This document shows positions 18,582 through 26,470 of a DNA stretch of 64,000 nucleotides, piece after piece. The DNA comes from Nocardiopsis sp. CC223A (lineage in GTDB: Bacteria; Actinomycetota; Actinomycetes; Streptosporangiales; Streptosporangiaceae), in contig NZ_JASFDV010000012.1 of the NCBI RefSeq assembly GCF_030766825.1, forward strand, positions 1 to 64,000, written 5' to 3'. Each line of letters begins with the position of its first letter. The first letter of the stretch is position 1. The notes beneath the pieces are model-generated. The model did no database searches, was not told the DNA's origin, and saw only the letters and a program-made list of their open reading frames with translations. The translations under genes were made by a program, and so were the position numbers.

Positions 18582-19733
18582 TCAGGGGCGCCCGGTGCCC
18601 CACAGGTCGGCCAGGGCGGCGCGGCGCTCGGCGCGGGAGAGTCCGCGCAGGTCGGCGACGCCGCGTTCGGTGACCACGACCTCCACGTCCTGGGAGGGGG
18701 TGGTCACCGGCCGGGAGAGGCGTTCGACCAGGGTGGGGCGGCCGCGGTGGCGGGTGGGGATGGCGATGACGCTGAGCCCGCCGATGGAGCGGGTGGCGGC
18801 CGCGGCGTAGTCGGAGTGGCCGCCGATGCCGCCGAGCACGCCCTGGGCGGTGCCCTCGACGTTGACCTGGCCGTCGTGGTCGATCTCCACCGCGGTGTTG
18901 ACGGCGACGAAGGGGTCGGCGGACAGGCGGCCGGGGTCCAGGACGTGTTCGACCGGGTGCAGCAGGGGACGGCCGTCGGCCCAGGCGTGCAGGCGGGGGC
19001 CGCCGACGAGGTACATGCCGACGGGGTCGCCCAGCAGCAGGCCGCGCTCGTCGAGGTCGACGACGGCCTCGGGCAGCGGGCCGGAGTCGATGCGCACGGG
19101 GACCCGCAGTTCGGCGGCCAGGGCGGCGGGCACGGGGCCGAAGCCGAGCTGGAGGCGGGCCCCCTCGGGGATGAGGGGCGCCAGGTGGCGGGCGATGGCG
19201 GCCTGGTCGGGGCCGGTGGGCGAGGGGCGCAGGGTCCCGGCGGTGCGGTCGTTCGAGCCGATGACGACGACGCGGTCGGCGGGCAGCGGCGGCCCTGCGT
19301 CGGCACGGGGCAGATTCGGGGAGACCACCCCCGCGACCAGGGCGCCGGCCTCGACGGCGGTGCGCAGCCAGCCCACCTCGCTGCCGAAGGCGTACCCGCC
19401 GGGCACCGGGACCACGGAGGCGACGAGCAGGTCGGGGCGCCAGAGGCCGTGCAGCAGGGCGGGGACGGCGGACATGCGCACCGGCGGGTGGGCGACGAGA
19501 CCGCGGTCGACGTGGTCGCGCAGGCCCCAGCCGGGCATGACGGTGCGGGCGTCGGCGAACGCGGTGGGGTCGAGTCCGGGGTCGGCCTCGGGGACCCAGC
19601 CCAGGACGAGGCGGACACCGCCGGCGCGCGCGGCGGCCGCGCACAGGTCGGCGGTGACGCTCCGCGGCGCGCCGAATCCGTCGCCCAGGGCGACGGTCGC
19701 ACCCGGCCCCACCAGGTCGGTCAGACTCTCCAC
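18582..19733 (-). CDS. acetyl-CoA hydrolase/transferase family protein
   Basis: A 383-residue member of the class I CoA-transferase fold that includes 4-hydroxybutyrate and acetate CoA-transferases. The C-terminal half holds the signatures GGIGGHSDYAAAATRSIGG and FVAVNTAVEIDHDGQVN. The N-terminal half is shorter than in most members (383 versus ~430 aa), with no long first lobe. Substrate: unknown short-chain acyl-CoA or acid. The GTG at 19733 follows GGAAGGGGAG. It is divergent from the Nudix regulator across a 154-bp gap that holds a long inverted repeat, so it may share that control region. Confidence 0.78.
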   Translation of the reverse strand: MESLTDLVGPGATVALGDGFGAPRSVTADLCAAAARAGGVRLVLGWVPEADPGLDPTAFADARTVMPGWGLRDHVDRGLVAHPPVRMSAVPALLHGLWRPDLLVASVVPVPGGYAFGSEVGWLRTAVEAGALVAGVVSPNLPRADAGPPLPADRVVVIGSNDRTAGTLRPSPTGPDQAAIARHLAPLIPEGARLQLGFGPVPAALAAELRVPVRIDSGPLPEAVVDLDERGLLLGDPVGMYLVGGPRLHAWADGRPLLHPVEHVLDPGRLSADPFVAVNTAVEIDHDGQVNVEGTAQGVLGGIGGHSDYAAAATRSIGGLSVIAIPTRHRGRPTLVERLSRPVTTPSQDVEVVVTERGVADLRGLSRAERRAALADLWGTGRP

Positions 19734-19837
19734 ACGCTCCCCTTCCGCCGGACCGACCGTACCGGACGGCGCGGTCCGGCCGGGCACCGGCCGGGGCCGG
19801 CGGAGAAACGGGTGGACTCGGGATCGAGGCCGTGTTA

Positions 19838-19878
19838 AGTTCTTCTCGAACAGAGAAAAACTCACTCCGAGAAGAACT
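19838..19878 (+). promoter_or_regulatory. long inverted repeat upstream of the Nudix regulator cassette
   Basis: Perfect 11-bp arms (AGTTCTTCTCG / CGAGAAGAACT) are separated by 19 bp. Inside lies a smaller palindrome, TTCTC-GAACA-GAGAA, so TTCTC-type half-sites occur three to four times in 41 bp. It ends 9 bp before the ATG at 19888. The AT-rich stretch stands out in 73% GC DNA. It is the obvious binding site for the winged-helix regulator encoded by the next gene, by analogy with NrtR autoregulation. As RNA it could also fold into a hairpin. Confidence 0.75.
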
Positions 19879-19887
19879 GGACCGACC

Positions 19888-20679
19888 ATGGTGGACGACG
19901 GGATGCGGCGGGACGCGGCCGAGCGGGAGTTCCTGGCCGCCTACGACCCGCACGCCTACGCCCCCGTCGCGGTGACCGTCGACGTCGTGGCGATGACCAT
20001 CCGCGCCGGGGAGCCGCTCGTGCTGCTGGTCCGCCGGGGCGCCAGCCCGCAGCAGGGCCGGTGGGCGCTGCCCGGCGGCTTCGTCCGGGCCGAGGACGGC
20101 CCCGCCGGACCCGCCGACCCCGACCTGCCCGACGCGGCGCTGCGCGTCCTGGCCGAGAAGACCGCCCTGCCCACCACCCTGCACCTGGAGCAGCTGGGCA
20201 CCTACGGCGCCCGCGACCGCGACCCCCGCATGCGGGTCTTCTCGGTGGCGTACATGCTGCTCGCCCCCGACCTGCCCGACCCCGAGCAGGGCCGCGACAC
20301 CGCGGAGGCGGCCTGGGTGCCCTGGCGCGACCTCGGCCACGGCGGCACCGCGCGGTACGAGCCCGCCTTCGACCACACGCGCATCATCGCCGACGCCGTC
20401 GAACGGGCCCGCGCCAAGCTGGAGTACACCTCCCTGGCCACCGCGTTCCTGCCACCGGTGTTCACCATCACCGACCTGCGCGAGGTGTACGAGGCGGTGT
20501 GGGGCCGGCCCCTGCACGCCGCCAACTTCCACCGCAAGATCCTCGCCGCCCCCGGGTTCGTCCGGGACACCGGAGAACTCGCCGACCGCGGCGGCGCCGG
20601 CGGCGGCCGCCGCCCCCGCCTGTACCGGGCGGGCGGCACCGCCGCCCTGCACCCGCCGCTGCTCAGGAGCGCCCCATGA
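19888..20679 (+). CDS. NrtR-like regulator: Nudix domain plus winged helix
   Basis: 263 aa. The N-terminal Nudix fold (VTVDVVAMTIRAGEPLVLLVRRG, LPGGFV) is followed by a winged-helix domain (FTITDLREVYEAVWGRPLHAANFHRKIL, about residues 192-219), the architecture of NrtR, which senses ADP-ribose-type ligands. The Nudix box is degenerate: the region after GGFV reads AALRVLAEKTAL, without the REx2EE core, so it probably binds rather than hydrolyses its ligand. It is the first gene of the cassette and overlaps the next start (ATGA). It probably represses its own operon through the inverted repeat upstream. The ligand is unknown. Confidence 0.85.
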   Translation: MVDDGMRRDAAEREFLAAYDPHAYAPVAVTVDVVAMTIRAGEPLVLLVRRGASPQQGRWALPGGFVRAEDGPAGPADPDLPDAALRVLAEKTALPTTLHLEQLGTYGARDRDPRMRVFSVAYMLLAPDLPDPEQGRDTAEAAWVPWRDLGHGGTARYEPAFDHTRIIADAVERARAKLEYTSLATAFLPPVFTITDLREVYEAVWGRPLHAANFHRKILAAPGFVRDTGELADRGGAGGGRRPRLYRAGGTAALHPPLLRSAP

Positions 20680-21749
20680 CCCCCGTGGAGGTCCCGATGA
20701 CCGTCGAGGAGGCCACCCGCGCCGTCCTCACCGCCCATGACCCCTCCGACCTGTTCGGGCCGCTCCCCGCCGACGACGCCGTGCCCGCGGCGGCCGCGGC
20801 CGCGCACCGGCGGCTCGCCCGGCTGCTGCACCCCGACACCCCCGCCGGCGACGCCGCGCTCTTCACCCGGCTGACCGAGATGTGGACGCGCTACCGGGAG
20901 GCCGTCCGGGGGCGGATCGGGTTCGACGACCACGTGGTCGTCACCGCCTCCCGGAGCTACCACGTGGGGTCCTCCCCGCTGGCCTCGGGCGACATCGCCG
21001 ACCTGTACCCCGTCCGCTACCGGGACGGCCACTGGCGCGGCGCCGTGCTCAAGGTGCCCCGGGCCCCGCGCGACAACGACCTGCTGGAGGCCGAGGCCAC
21101 CGCCCTGGAGCGGATCCGCGGGCACGGTCCGCGCGAGGCCCGGGCGTTCTTCCCCCGGCTGCTGGAGTCGATCCGCCACCGCGACGCCACGACCGGCGTC
21201 GAGCGCAGGGCCAACGTGCTGGCCCGGCTGGACGGCTTCCACAGCCTGGCCGACGTGCGCCGCGCGTACCCCGACGGCATCGACCCGCGCGACGCCGCGT
21301 GGATGTGGCGCCGCCTGCTGGTCGCGATCGACGCCGCCTCCCGGGCCGGGGTGGTGCACGGGGCGGTGGTGCCCGAACACGTGCTGATCCACCCCGGGGA
21401 GCACGGCCTGGTCCTGGTCGACTGGTGCTACTCGGTCACCGCGCACGCCGCGCGCACCGCCCCGCACATCCCCGCGATGGTCCCCCACCGCAAGGACCTC
21501 TACCCGCCCGAGGTGGCCGAGCGCCGCCCCGCCTCGGTGCGGACCGACATCTACATGGCGACCCGGTGCATCGAGTACGTCACCGCGGGCCGCCTGCCCC
21601 GGGAGCTGCGCTCGTTCGCCCGCGGCTGCGCCATGCCCGCGGCCGGGCAGCGCCCCTCCGACGGGTTCGCCCTGCTGGTCGAACTCGACGAGGTCCTGGA
21701 GCGGCTCTACGGGCCGCGCCGGTTCCGCCCCTTCACCATGCCGGCCTGA
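20676..21749 (+). CDS. J-domain-like / protein-kinase-like fusion
   Basis: 357 aa with two parts. Residues ~30-75 look like a short J-domain with an HPD tripeptide in RRLARLLHPDTPAGDAAL. Residues ~90-340 look like a protein kinase: a Lys in AVLKVPRAPRDNDLLEAE, an HG-type catalytic-loop remnant VVHGAVVPEHVLIHP, and LVDWCYS where DFG would be, then RTDIYMATRCIEYVTAG. The glycine loop and the HRD Asp are not evident, so it is probably a pseudokinase or an atypical kinase. Starts at 20676 (AGGAG) and 20697 (GGAGG) are both possible. It sits between the regulator and the vWA gene. Confidence 0.7.
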   Translation: MTPVEVPMTVEEATRAVLTAHDPSDLFGPLPADDAVPAAAAAAHRRLARLLHPDTPAGDAALFTRLTEMWTRYREAVRGRIGFDDHVVVTASRSYHVGSSPLASGDIADLYPVRYRDGHWRGAVLKVPRAPRDNDLLEAEATALERIRGHGPREARAFFPRLLESIRHRDATTGVERRANVLARLDGFHSLADVRRAYPDGIDPRDAAWMWRRLLVAIDAASRAGVVHGAVVPEHVLIHPGEHGLVLVDWCYSVTAHAARTAPHIPAMVPHRKDLYPPEVAERRPASVRTDIYMATRCIEYVTAGRLPRELRSFARGCAMPAAGQRPSDGFALLVELDEVLERLYGPRRFRPFTMPA

Positions 21750-21798
21750 CACCCCCGTCAGGCCGGCCCGACACCCCATCGACACGAGGAGAACCACC

Positions 21799-22788
21799 AT
21801 GGGAAGCAGCAGCTGGTCCACCGACGCCTACCACGCCCGCAAGGCCTACAACGCCTCCGCCGGACGCAGCGACTTCGGCTACACCGACGACGTGCTGTCG
21901 TCCGTCCCCCGCAACAAGTGGAAGGTCCACGAGAAGCTCGACCCCAAGGGCGTCACGGTCCGCGAGAGCCGCGACTCCGACGAGCACCCCGAATCCCTGG
22001 CCATCTCGGTGCTGTTCGACGTCACCGGTTCGATGGGGCGCGTCCCCCGCGTGCTCCAGACCAAGCTGCCCGCCCTGTTCGGCCTGCTGCTGCGCAAGGG
22101 CTACGTGGAGCACCCGCAGATCCTGTTCGGCGGGATCGGCGACGCCACCTGCGACCGGGCCCCGCTCCAGGTCGGCCAGTTCGAGTCCGGCAACGAACTG
22201 GAGGAGGACCTGAACAACATCCTGCTGGAGGGCGGTGGCGGCGGGCAGGTCACCGAGTCCTACGAGCTGGCCATGTACTTCATGGCCCGGCACACCGCCA
22301 TGGACTGCCTGGACGAGCGCGGACGCAAGGGCTACCTGTTCCTCATCGGCGACGAGAAGGCCTACGGCAAGGTCAAGGCCCGCGAGGTGCGCGAGGTCAT
22401 CGGCGACGACCTGGCGGAGGACATCCCGTTCCCGCAGATCCTCGCCGAGCTGCGGCGCAGGTTCGAGGTGTACTTCATCATGCCGAGCGGCAGCAGCCAC
22501 TTCACCAACAACGACGTCCGGTCCTTCTGGGACACCCACCTGGGCCAGAACGTCATCCACCTGGAGGACCTGGGCGCGGTGTCGGAGACCATCGCGGTGA
22601 CGATCGGCCTGTCCGAGGAGGCCATCGACCTGGAGGAGGGCCTGTCCGACCTCGCCGACGCCGGGTCCGACGCCGGCGACGTCGTGGGCCGGGCGCTGGC
22701 GCCGCTGGCCGGGCCGCGCGGCTCCATCGTGCGCTCGACCGGCCTGCCCGGCGGCGACACCCCGGCCCCGGGGACGGACCGGCTGTGA
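21799..22788 (+). CDS. von Willebrand factor A (vWA) domain protein
   Basis: 329 aa, cytoplasmic (no signal peptide or membrane helix). The MIDAS-like metal motif DVTGSMGRVP lies at about residues 74-83, preceded by a hydrophobic strand (LAISVLFDVTGS). LFLIGDEKAYG and VYFIMPSGSSH supply later strands of the fold. The acidic C-terminus ends in a Pro/Gly tail. vWA proteins usually act as metal-dependent adaptors in multi-protein complexes, often with AAA+ partners, but none is encoded here. GAGGAGAA precedes the ATG. Its stop overlaps the next start (GTGA), so it is coupled to the PurA-like gene. Confidence 0.8.
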   Translation: MGSSSWSTDAYHARKAYNASAGRSDFGYTDDVLSSVPRNKWKVHEKLDPKGVTVRESRDSDEHPESLAISVLFDVTGSMGRVPRVLQTKLPALFGLLLRKGYVEHPQILFGGIGDATCDRAPLQVGQFESGNELEEDLNNILLEGGGGGQVTESYELAMYFMARHTAMDCLDERGRKGYLFLIGDEKAYGKVKAREVREVIGDDLAEDIPFPQILAELRRRFEVYFIMPSGSSHFTNNDVRSFWDTHLGQNVIHLEDLGAVSETIAVTIGLSEEAIDLEEGLSDLADAGSDAGDVVGRALAPLAGPRGSIVRSTGLPGGDTPAPGTDRL

Positions 22789-24110
22789 ACACCCCTGAGT
22801 GGGCCGACACCTCGGCCGTCGTCGTCGACCTGGGGTTCGGCGACGCGGGCAAGGGTGCGACGGTCGACCTGCTGTGCGCGCGGCGGCGCTACGGCGCCGT
22901 CGTGCGCGCCAACGGGGGCGCCCAGGCCGCCCACAACGTCGTGGCCCCGGACGGACGCCACCACACGTTCTCCCAGTTCGGCGCGGGAACCCTGGTGGGC
23001 GTGCCCACGCACCTGTCCCGGCTGATGGTGGTGGACCCCTTCGCGCTGGCCGCCGAGGGCGTCCACCTGGCGTCCCTCGGTGTTCCGGACCCGTTCGCCC
23101 TGGTCACGGTGGACGCCCGGGCGCTGGTCGCCACCCCCTGGCACCAGGAGGCCAACCGCGTCCGCGAACGCGCCCGGGGCGGCGGCCGCCACGGGTCGTG
23201 CGGGATGGGCGTGGGCGAGGCGATGGCCTACGCCCTGGCCCGCCCCGAGGACGCCCCCACGGTCGGCGACTGCCGCGAACCCGCCCGGCTGCGCCGCAAG
23301 CTGCACCGGCTGGCCGACCACCTGGACGGGCTCCGCCGCGAACTCGGCGCCACCGGCGACAGCCCGGACATCGAGGACTGCGTCGCCGCCTACCGCGACT
23401 TCGCCCACCGCATCCGCATCGTGGACGATGCCCACCTGCCCGGGCTGCTCTCCCGCGCCCCGGTCGTGTTCGAGGGCGCCCAGGGGGTGCTGCTGGACGA
23501 GTGGCACGGCTTCCACCCGCACACCACCTGGTCCACGACCACCACCGCCAACCCGCTGGCGCTGCTGGCCGAAGCGAACGCCGATGCCCGCCGCATCGGT
23601 GTCGTGCGCTCCTACACCACCCGGCACGGCGCGGGACCGTTCCCCACCGAGGCCCCCGAACTCGCCGCGCTGCTGCCCGAGGCGCACAACGGGACCCACC
23701 CCTGGCAGGGAGCGTTCCGGGTGGGCCACCTGGACCTGGTCGCCCACCGCTACGCGCTGGCCGCCACCGGCGGGGTGGACTCCCTGGTGGTCACGCACGC
23801 CGACCGGGCCGACCGGGTCCGCCGCTGCACGGGCTACACCGACCCGGCGGGACGCCCCCTCCGGATCACCCCGGGCGACGCCCCGGCGCCCAGCCACCCG
23901 CTGCACCCGGCCCCCGGCCGCCTCGACGCCCGCGCCGACGCCCACCTGCGCCGCCAGGCGGCCCTGGCGGACGCCCTCGCCACGGCCCGCCCCGTCCTGG
24001 CCGACGGCCCCACCACGCCCGAGGCGATCGCCGACGCCCTGGAGACCCCGCTGGAGGCGGTCTTCTCCGGCCCCACCCGCGCCGACGCCCGCCTCACCGC
24101 CCCGGCCTGA
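22785..24110 (+). CDS. divergent adenylosuccinate synthetase paralogue (PurA-like)
   Basis: 441 aa with a recognisable PurA fold but altered active-site motifs. The P-loop is GFGDAGKG (residues 17-24), so the catalytic Asp and first Lys are kept but GDEGKGK becomes GDAGKGA. His50 in QAAHNVV matches the catalytic His. The IMP loop GTTGRGIGP becomes GSCGMGVGE. FEGAQGVLLD and VRSYTTRHGAGPFPTE are well kept. The guanine-recognition TKLD is THAD. The housekeeping PurA is expected elsewhere. The enzyme probably condenses an amino acid with a different nucleotide, or uses a different NTP. Position: last gene of the four-gene cassette. Confidence 0.8.
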   Translation: MNTPEWADTSAVVVDLGFGDAGKGATVDLLCARRRYGAVVRANGGAQAAHNVVAPDGRHHTFSQFGAGTLVGVPTHLSRLMVVDPFALAAEGVHLASLGVPDPFALVTVDARALVATPWHQEANRVRERARGGGRHGSCGMGVGEAMAYALARPEDAPTVGDCREPARLRRKLHRLADHLDGLRRELGATGDSPDIEDCVAAYRDFAHRIRIVDDAHLPGLLSRAPVVFEGAQGVLLDEWHGFHPHTTWSTTTTANPLALLAEANADARRIGVVRSYTTRHGAGPFPTEAPELAALLPEAHNGTHPWQGAFRVGHLDLVAHRYALAATGGVDSLVVTHADRADRVRRCTGYTDPAGRPLRITPGDAPAPSHPLHPAPGRLDARADAHLRRQAALADALATARPVLADGPTTPEAIADALETPLEAVFSGPTRADARLTAPA

Positions 24111-24487
24111 TCGTCGCCCTGATACAGGAAGGCCCCCTCCGCAGGGGCTCAAGGCCGCACGAGGCCTCCCGCCCCGACCCCGGGGGAGTCCCCGGTCTGG
24201 AACCCTCACCACAGCCGGCGGGCACCGCGCACCCCCCACCGCAAGAGGTGGGGACGGCATGAGGCCTCCCGCCCCGACCCCAGGGGGTTGCCCACCTGCC
24301 CGGGAACCTGGCCGCAACCCGTCCCCTCCCGGAGCCCTGGCCCCGGCCGGAGGGCATCGTGTCCCCCCGCCGCCGGGGTGTGGCCGGGCTGGGACCGGTA
24401 CCCCGGTCGGGTGGACGCCCCCGCGGCGAAGATCGAGAAGCGCCCTGCCCGAAGCCGCTGCGCCGACGCCTCCGCGCGGAGGCGTTC
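24111..24487. repeat. non-coding region with a 100-bp-spaced repeat and hairpins
   Basis: Between the convergent cassette and the next minus-strand gene. The 20-mer GAGGCCTCCCGCCCCGACCC occurs at 24161-24180 and again at 24261-24280, exactly 100 bp apart, with similar flanks (GGGGGAGTCCCC versus GGGGGTTGCCC). A hairpin CCCCACC-N6-GGTGGGG (24234-24253) lies between the two copies, and a GCCCC/GGGGC hairpin at 24131-24150 could end the cassette transcript. No credible gene is seen. Confidence 0.6.
24466..24485. terminator. perfect palindromic terminator
   Basis: Perfect 20-bp palindrome with arms ACGCCTCCGC / GCGGAGGCGT, directly after the stop of the minus-strand gene at 24488. It probably terminates transcription from that gene and blocks the convergent cassette. 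Confidence 0.65.
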
Positions 24488-24994
24488 TCAGACGGCGGTG
24501 AGGTGGTAGGTGGTGTCCACCCAGAAGTCGTTACCGGTGTCGGCCTTGATCTCCAGGACGTAGCCGCCCGGGCTGAGCCCGGCGATCCCGCCCCACAGGC
24601 CCCACGTGCACCACCGGGTCCACAGCGGGGCACGGAACGTCCCCTGGAACTCCTGGAGGGGCAGCGGCACACCGTTGAGGTGCGCCGACGCCCGCTCCAC
24701 CGGCATCGACCGGGGCCGTCGGGAGTACTCGGTGTCGTGGTACATGTTCAGCACCGGGAAGAACACCGGGCGCCCGGCGGGCACCTCGCAGCGGCGCGCC
24801 ACCCGGCCGCCGTAGGTGCCGGCGAGGAACCACAGGTCATCGGGCTGGTTGACCGCCGCGTGGGCGCCGGTGTGGTCCTGCACGGGGTCGCGCCCCTCGG
24901 GGGCCGACCACACCCACTTCCACCAGCGGCCCGAGAGCGCGACGCCCTCGCGTTCGCCGATCCGCCACGTCCCGTCGGGCACGACCTCGCCCAT
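24488..24994 (-). CDS. hypothetical protein, Trp-rich
   Basis: A 168-residue soluble protein that I do not recognise. It is unusually rich in Trp and Tyr (GRWWKWVWSAPEG, TRWCTWGLWGGIAG). It contains VPAGRPVFFPVLNMYHDTEY and ends GNDFWVDTTYHLTAV, a beta-rich pattern. Related proteins seem to occur in other actinomycetes, judging only by its regular composition. No signal peptide. The ATG at 24994 follows GAGGTGTC. It is a single gene flanked by the convergent PurA-like cassette and the divergent F420-type gene. Confidence 0.7.
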   Translation of the reverse strand: MGEVVPDGTWRIGEREGVALSGRWWKWVWSAPEGRDPVQDHTGAHAAVNQPDDLWFLAGTYGGRVARRCEVPAGRPVFFPVLNMYHDTEYSRRPRSMPVERASAHLNGVPLPLQEFQGTFRAPLWTRWCTWGLWGGIAGLSPGGYVLEIKADTGNDFWVDTTYHLTAV

Positions 24995-25223
24995 GACACC
25001 TCGTTCCTCACGTCCGGCCGCCCGGGGGTGGACGGCACGGGGATGGTACCGATGGACCTTTTACCACGATCGCCCCGGGTCGACCGACAGCGCCCCGTCC
25101 CGGTGACCCCGACGAATCATCGCTCCGGCGGGTCGGGGGCACCGGTGGGGGCGGCGGCCCGGGGGCGGCAACGGGACCGTGGCGTTCCCGGCCGGGGCCG
25201 GGGCCTGCGCCTAGGCTCGCCGC

Positions 25224-25652
25224 ATGACGACTTCACTCAGCGATCCCCGGGTCCGCGACTTCCTGGGCACCGGCACCCGTACCGGCAAGCTGGCCTACAC
25301 CGCCTCCGACGGCAGGCCGCTCGTGGTGCCGGTGTGGTTCATCGTCGAGGGCGAGGAGGTCGTGTTCAACACCGGCGCGGCCTCGGCCAAGGGCCGGGCC
25401 GTCGGCCGCGACCCCCGGGTGTCGCTGTGCGTGGACCTGGAGGAGCCCCCGTACGGGTTCGTGCAGGTCCAGGGCGAGGCGCAGGTCTCACAGGACCCCG
25501 GCGAACTGCTGCGCACCGCCACCGCGATCGCCGCCCGGTACATGGGAGCGGACAAGGCGGAGGAGTACGGCCGCCGCAACGGCGTGCCCGGGGAGCTGGT
25601 CGTGCGCGTCCGCCCGACCAAGGTCATCGCCGGGTTCGACATGACCGGCTGA
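25224..25652 (+). CDS. F420-dependent PPOX-class oxidoreductase
   Basis: 142 aa, a split-barrel flavin/deazaflavin-binding protein. The segments FLGTGTRTGKLAYTASDGRPLVVPVWF, VVFNTGAASAKGRAVGRDPRVSLCVDLEEPPYGFVQVQGEA and the C-terminal VRVRPTKVIAGFDMTG are typical of the PPOX class F420-dependent family (as in Mycobacterium Rv1155-like proteins). The substrate is unknown. It is probably monocistronic: the preceding gene is divergent, and a strong hairpin shared with yebC follows. Confidence 0.87.
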   Translation: MTTSLSDPRVRDFLGTGTRTGKLAYTASDGRPLVVPVWFIVEGEEVVFNTGAASAKGRAVGRDPRVSLCVDLEEPPYGFVQVQGEAQVSQDPGELLRTATAIAARYMGADKAEEYGRRNGVPGELVVRVRPTKVIAGFDMTG

Positions 25653-25662
25653 AGCACCCCGA

Positions 25663-25706
25663 ACGCCGGTGGCCGCACTCCCGGGCGGGGGTGCGGCCAC
25701 CGGCGT
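25663..25706. terminator. bidirectional terminator between convergent genes
   Basis: Perfect 16-bp arms (ACGCCGGTGGCCGCAC / GTGCGGCCACCGGCGT) with a 12-nt loop, lying between the stops of the F420-dependent gene (25652) and yebC (25721). Confidence 0.85.
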
Positions 25707-25720
25707 CGTGACGGGTCGGG

Positions 25721-26470
25721 TCAGCCGAGCTCGGCCATGACCTCGTCGGGGATGTCGGCGTTGGTGAAGACGTTCTGCACGTCGTCGGAGTCCTCCAGGA
25801 CGTCCACCACGCGCAGGACCTTCTTGGCGGTCTCGGCGTCCACCGGGACCTCCATGGTCGGCAGGAAGCTGGACTCCGCCGACTCGTAGTCGATGCCCGC
25901 CTCCTGGAGCGCGGTGCGCACCGGGACCAGGTCGGTGGCCTCGCAGACGATCTCGAAGGCCTCGCCGATGTCCTCGACCTCCTCCGCGCCGGCGTCCAGG
26001 ACCGCGAGGGTGACGTCGTCCTCGGTGGTGCCCTCCTTGGGCACGATCACGACGCCCTTGCGGTTGAACAGGTACGACACCGAACCGGCGTCGGCCATGT
26101 TGCCGCCGTTGCGGGTGACCGCCACGCGCACCTCGGAGGCGGCGCGGTTGCGGTTGTCGGTGAGGCACTCCACGAGCAGGGCGACACCGCCGGGGGCGTA
26201 GCCCTCGTACATGATGGTCTGCCACTCGGCGCCGCCGGCCTCCTCGCCGGAGCCGCGCTTGCGGGCGCGCTCGATGTTGTCCAGGGGGACCGAGTTCTTG
26301 CGGGCCTTCTGGATCGCGTCGTAGAGCGTGGGGTTCCCGTCGGGGTCACCGCCACCGGTGCGCGCCGCCACCTCGATGTTCTTGATCAGCTTGGCGAAGA
26401 GCTTGCCCCGCTTGGCATCGATGACGGCTTTCTTGTGCTTGGTGGTGGCCCACTTGGAGTGGCCGCTCAT
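25721..26470 (-). CDS. yebC: YebC/PmpR-family protein (translation-associated or transcriptional regulator)
   Basis: 249 aa, three-domain YebC/TACO1 family. The opening [32 protein letters not shown] is diagnostic, followed by [30 protein letters not shown]. Members were first described as transcription factors; more recent work on the family links it to ribosomes stalling at proline stretches. Its start overlaps the pdxT stop (ATGA), so it is co-translated with the vitamin B6 genes, as in other actinobacteria where yebC follows pdxST. Confidence 0.96.
   Translation of the reverse strand: MSGHSKWATTKHKKAVIDAKRGKLFAKLIKNIEVAARTGGGDPDGNPTLYDAIQKARKNSVPLDNIERARKRGSGEEAGGAEWQTIMYEGYAPGGVALLVECLTDNRNRAASEVRVAVTRNGGNMADAGSVSYLFNRKGVVIVPKEGTTEDDVTLAVLDAGAEEVEDIGEAFEIVCEATDLVPVRTALQEAGIDYESAESSFLPTMEVPVDAETAKKVLRVVDVLEDSDDVQNVFTNADIPDEVMAELG

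Noticed and set aside
17242-20652. Very long minus-strand open frame over ruvA, ruvC and the Nudix gene
   Set aside because: It runs across several convincing genes in other frames; long open antisense frames are expected at this GC content.
22785-24110. Calling the PurA paralogue a phage-type PurZ
   Set aside because: It keeps the catalytic Asp and lacks phage context; the similarity is limited to the general fold.
24111-24487. A gene between the PurA-like gene and the Trp-rich gene
   Set aside because: Open frames there are Pro/Gly/Arg-rich without ribosome sites or recognisable motifs, and the DNA contains repeats and hairpins.
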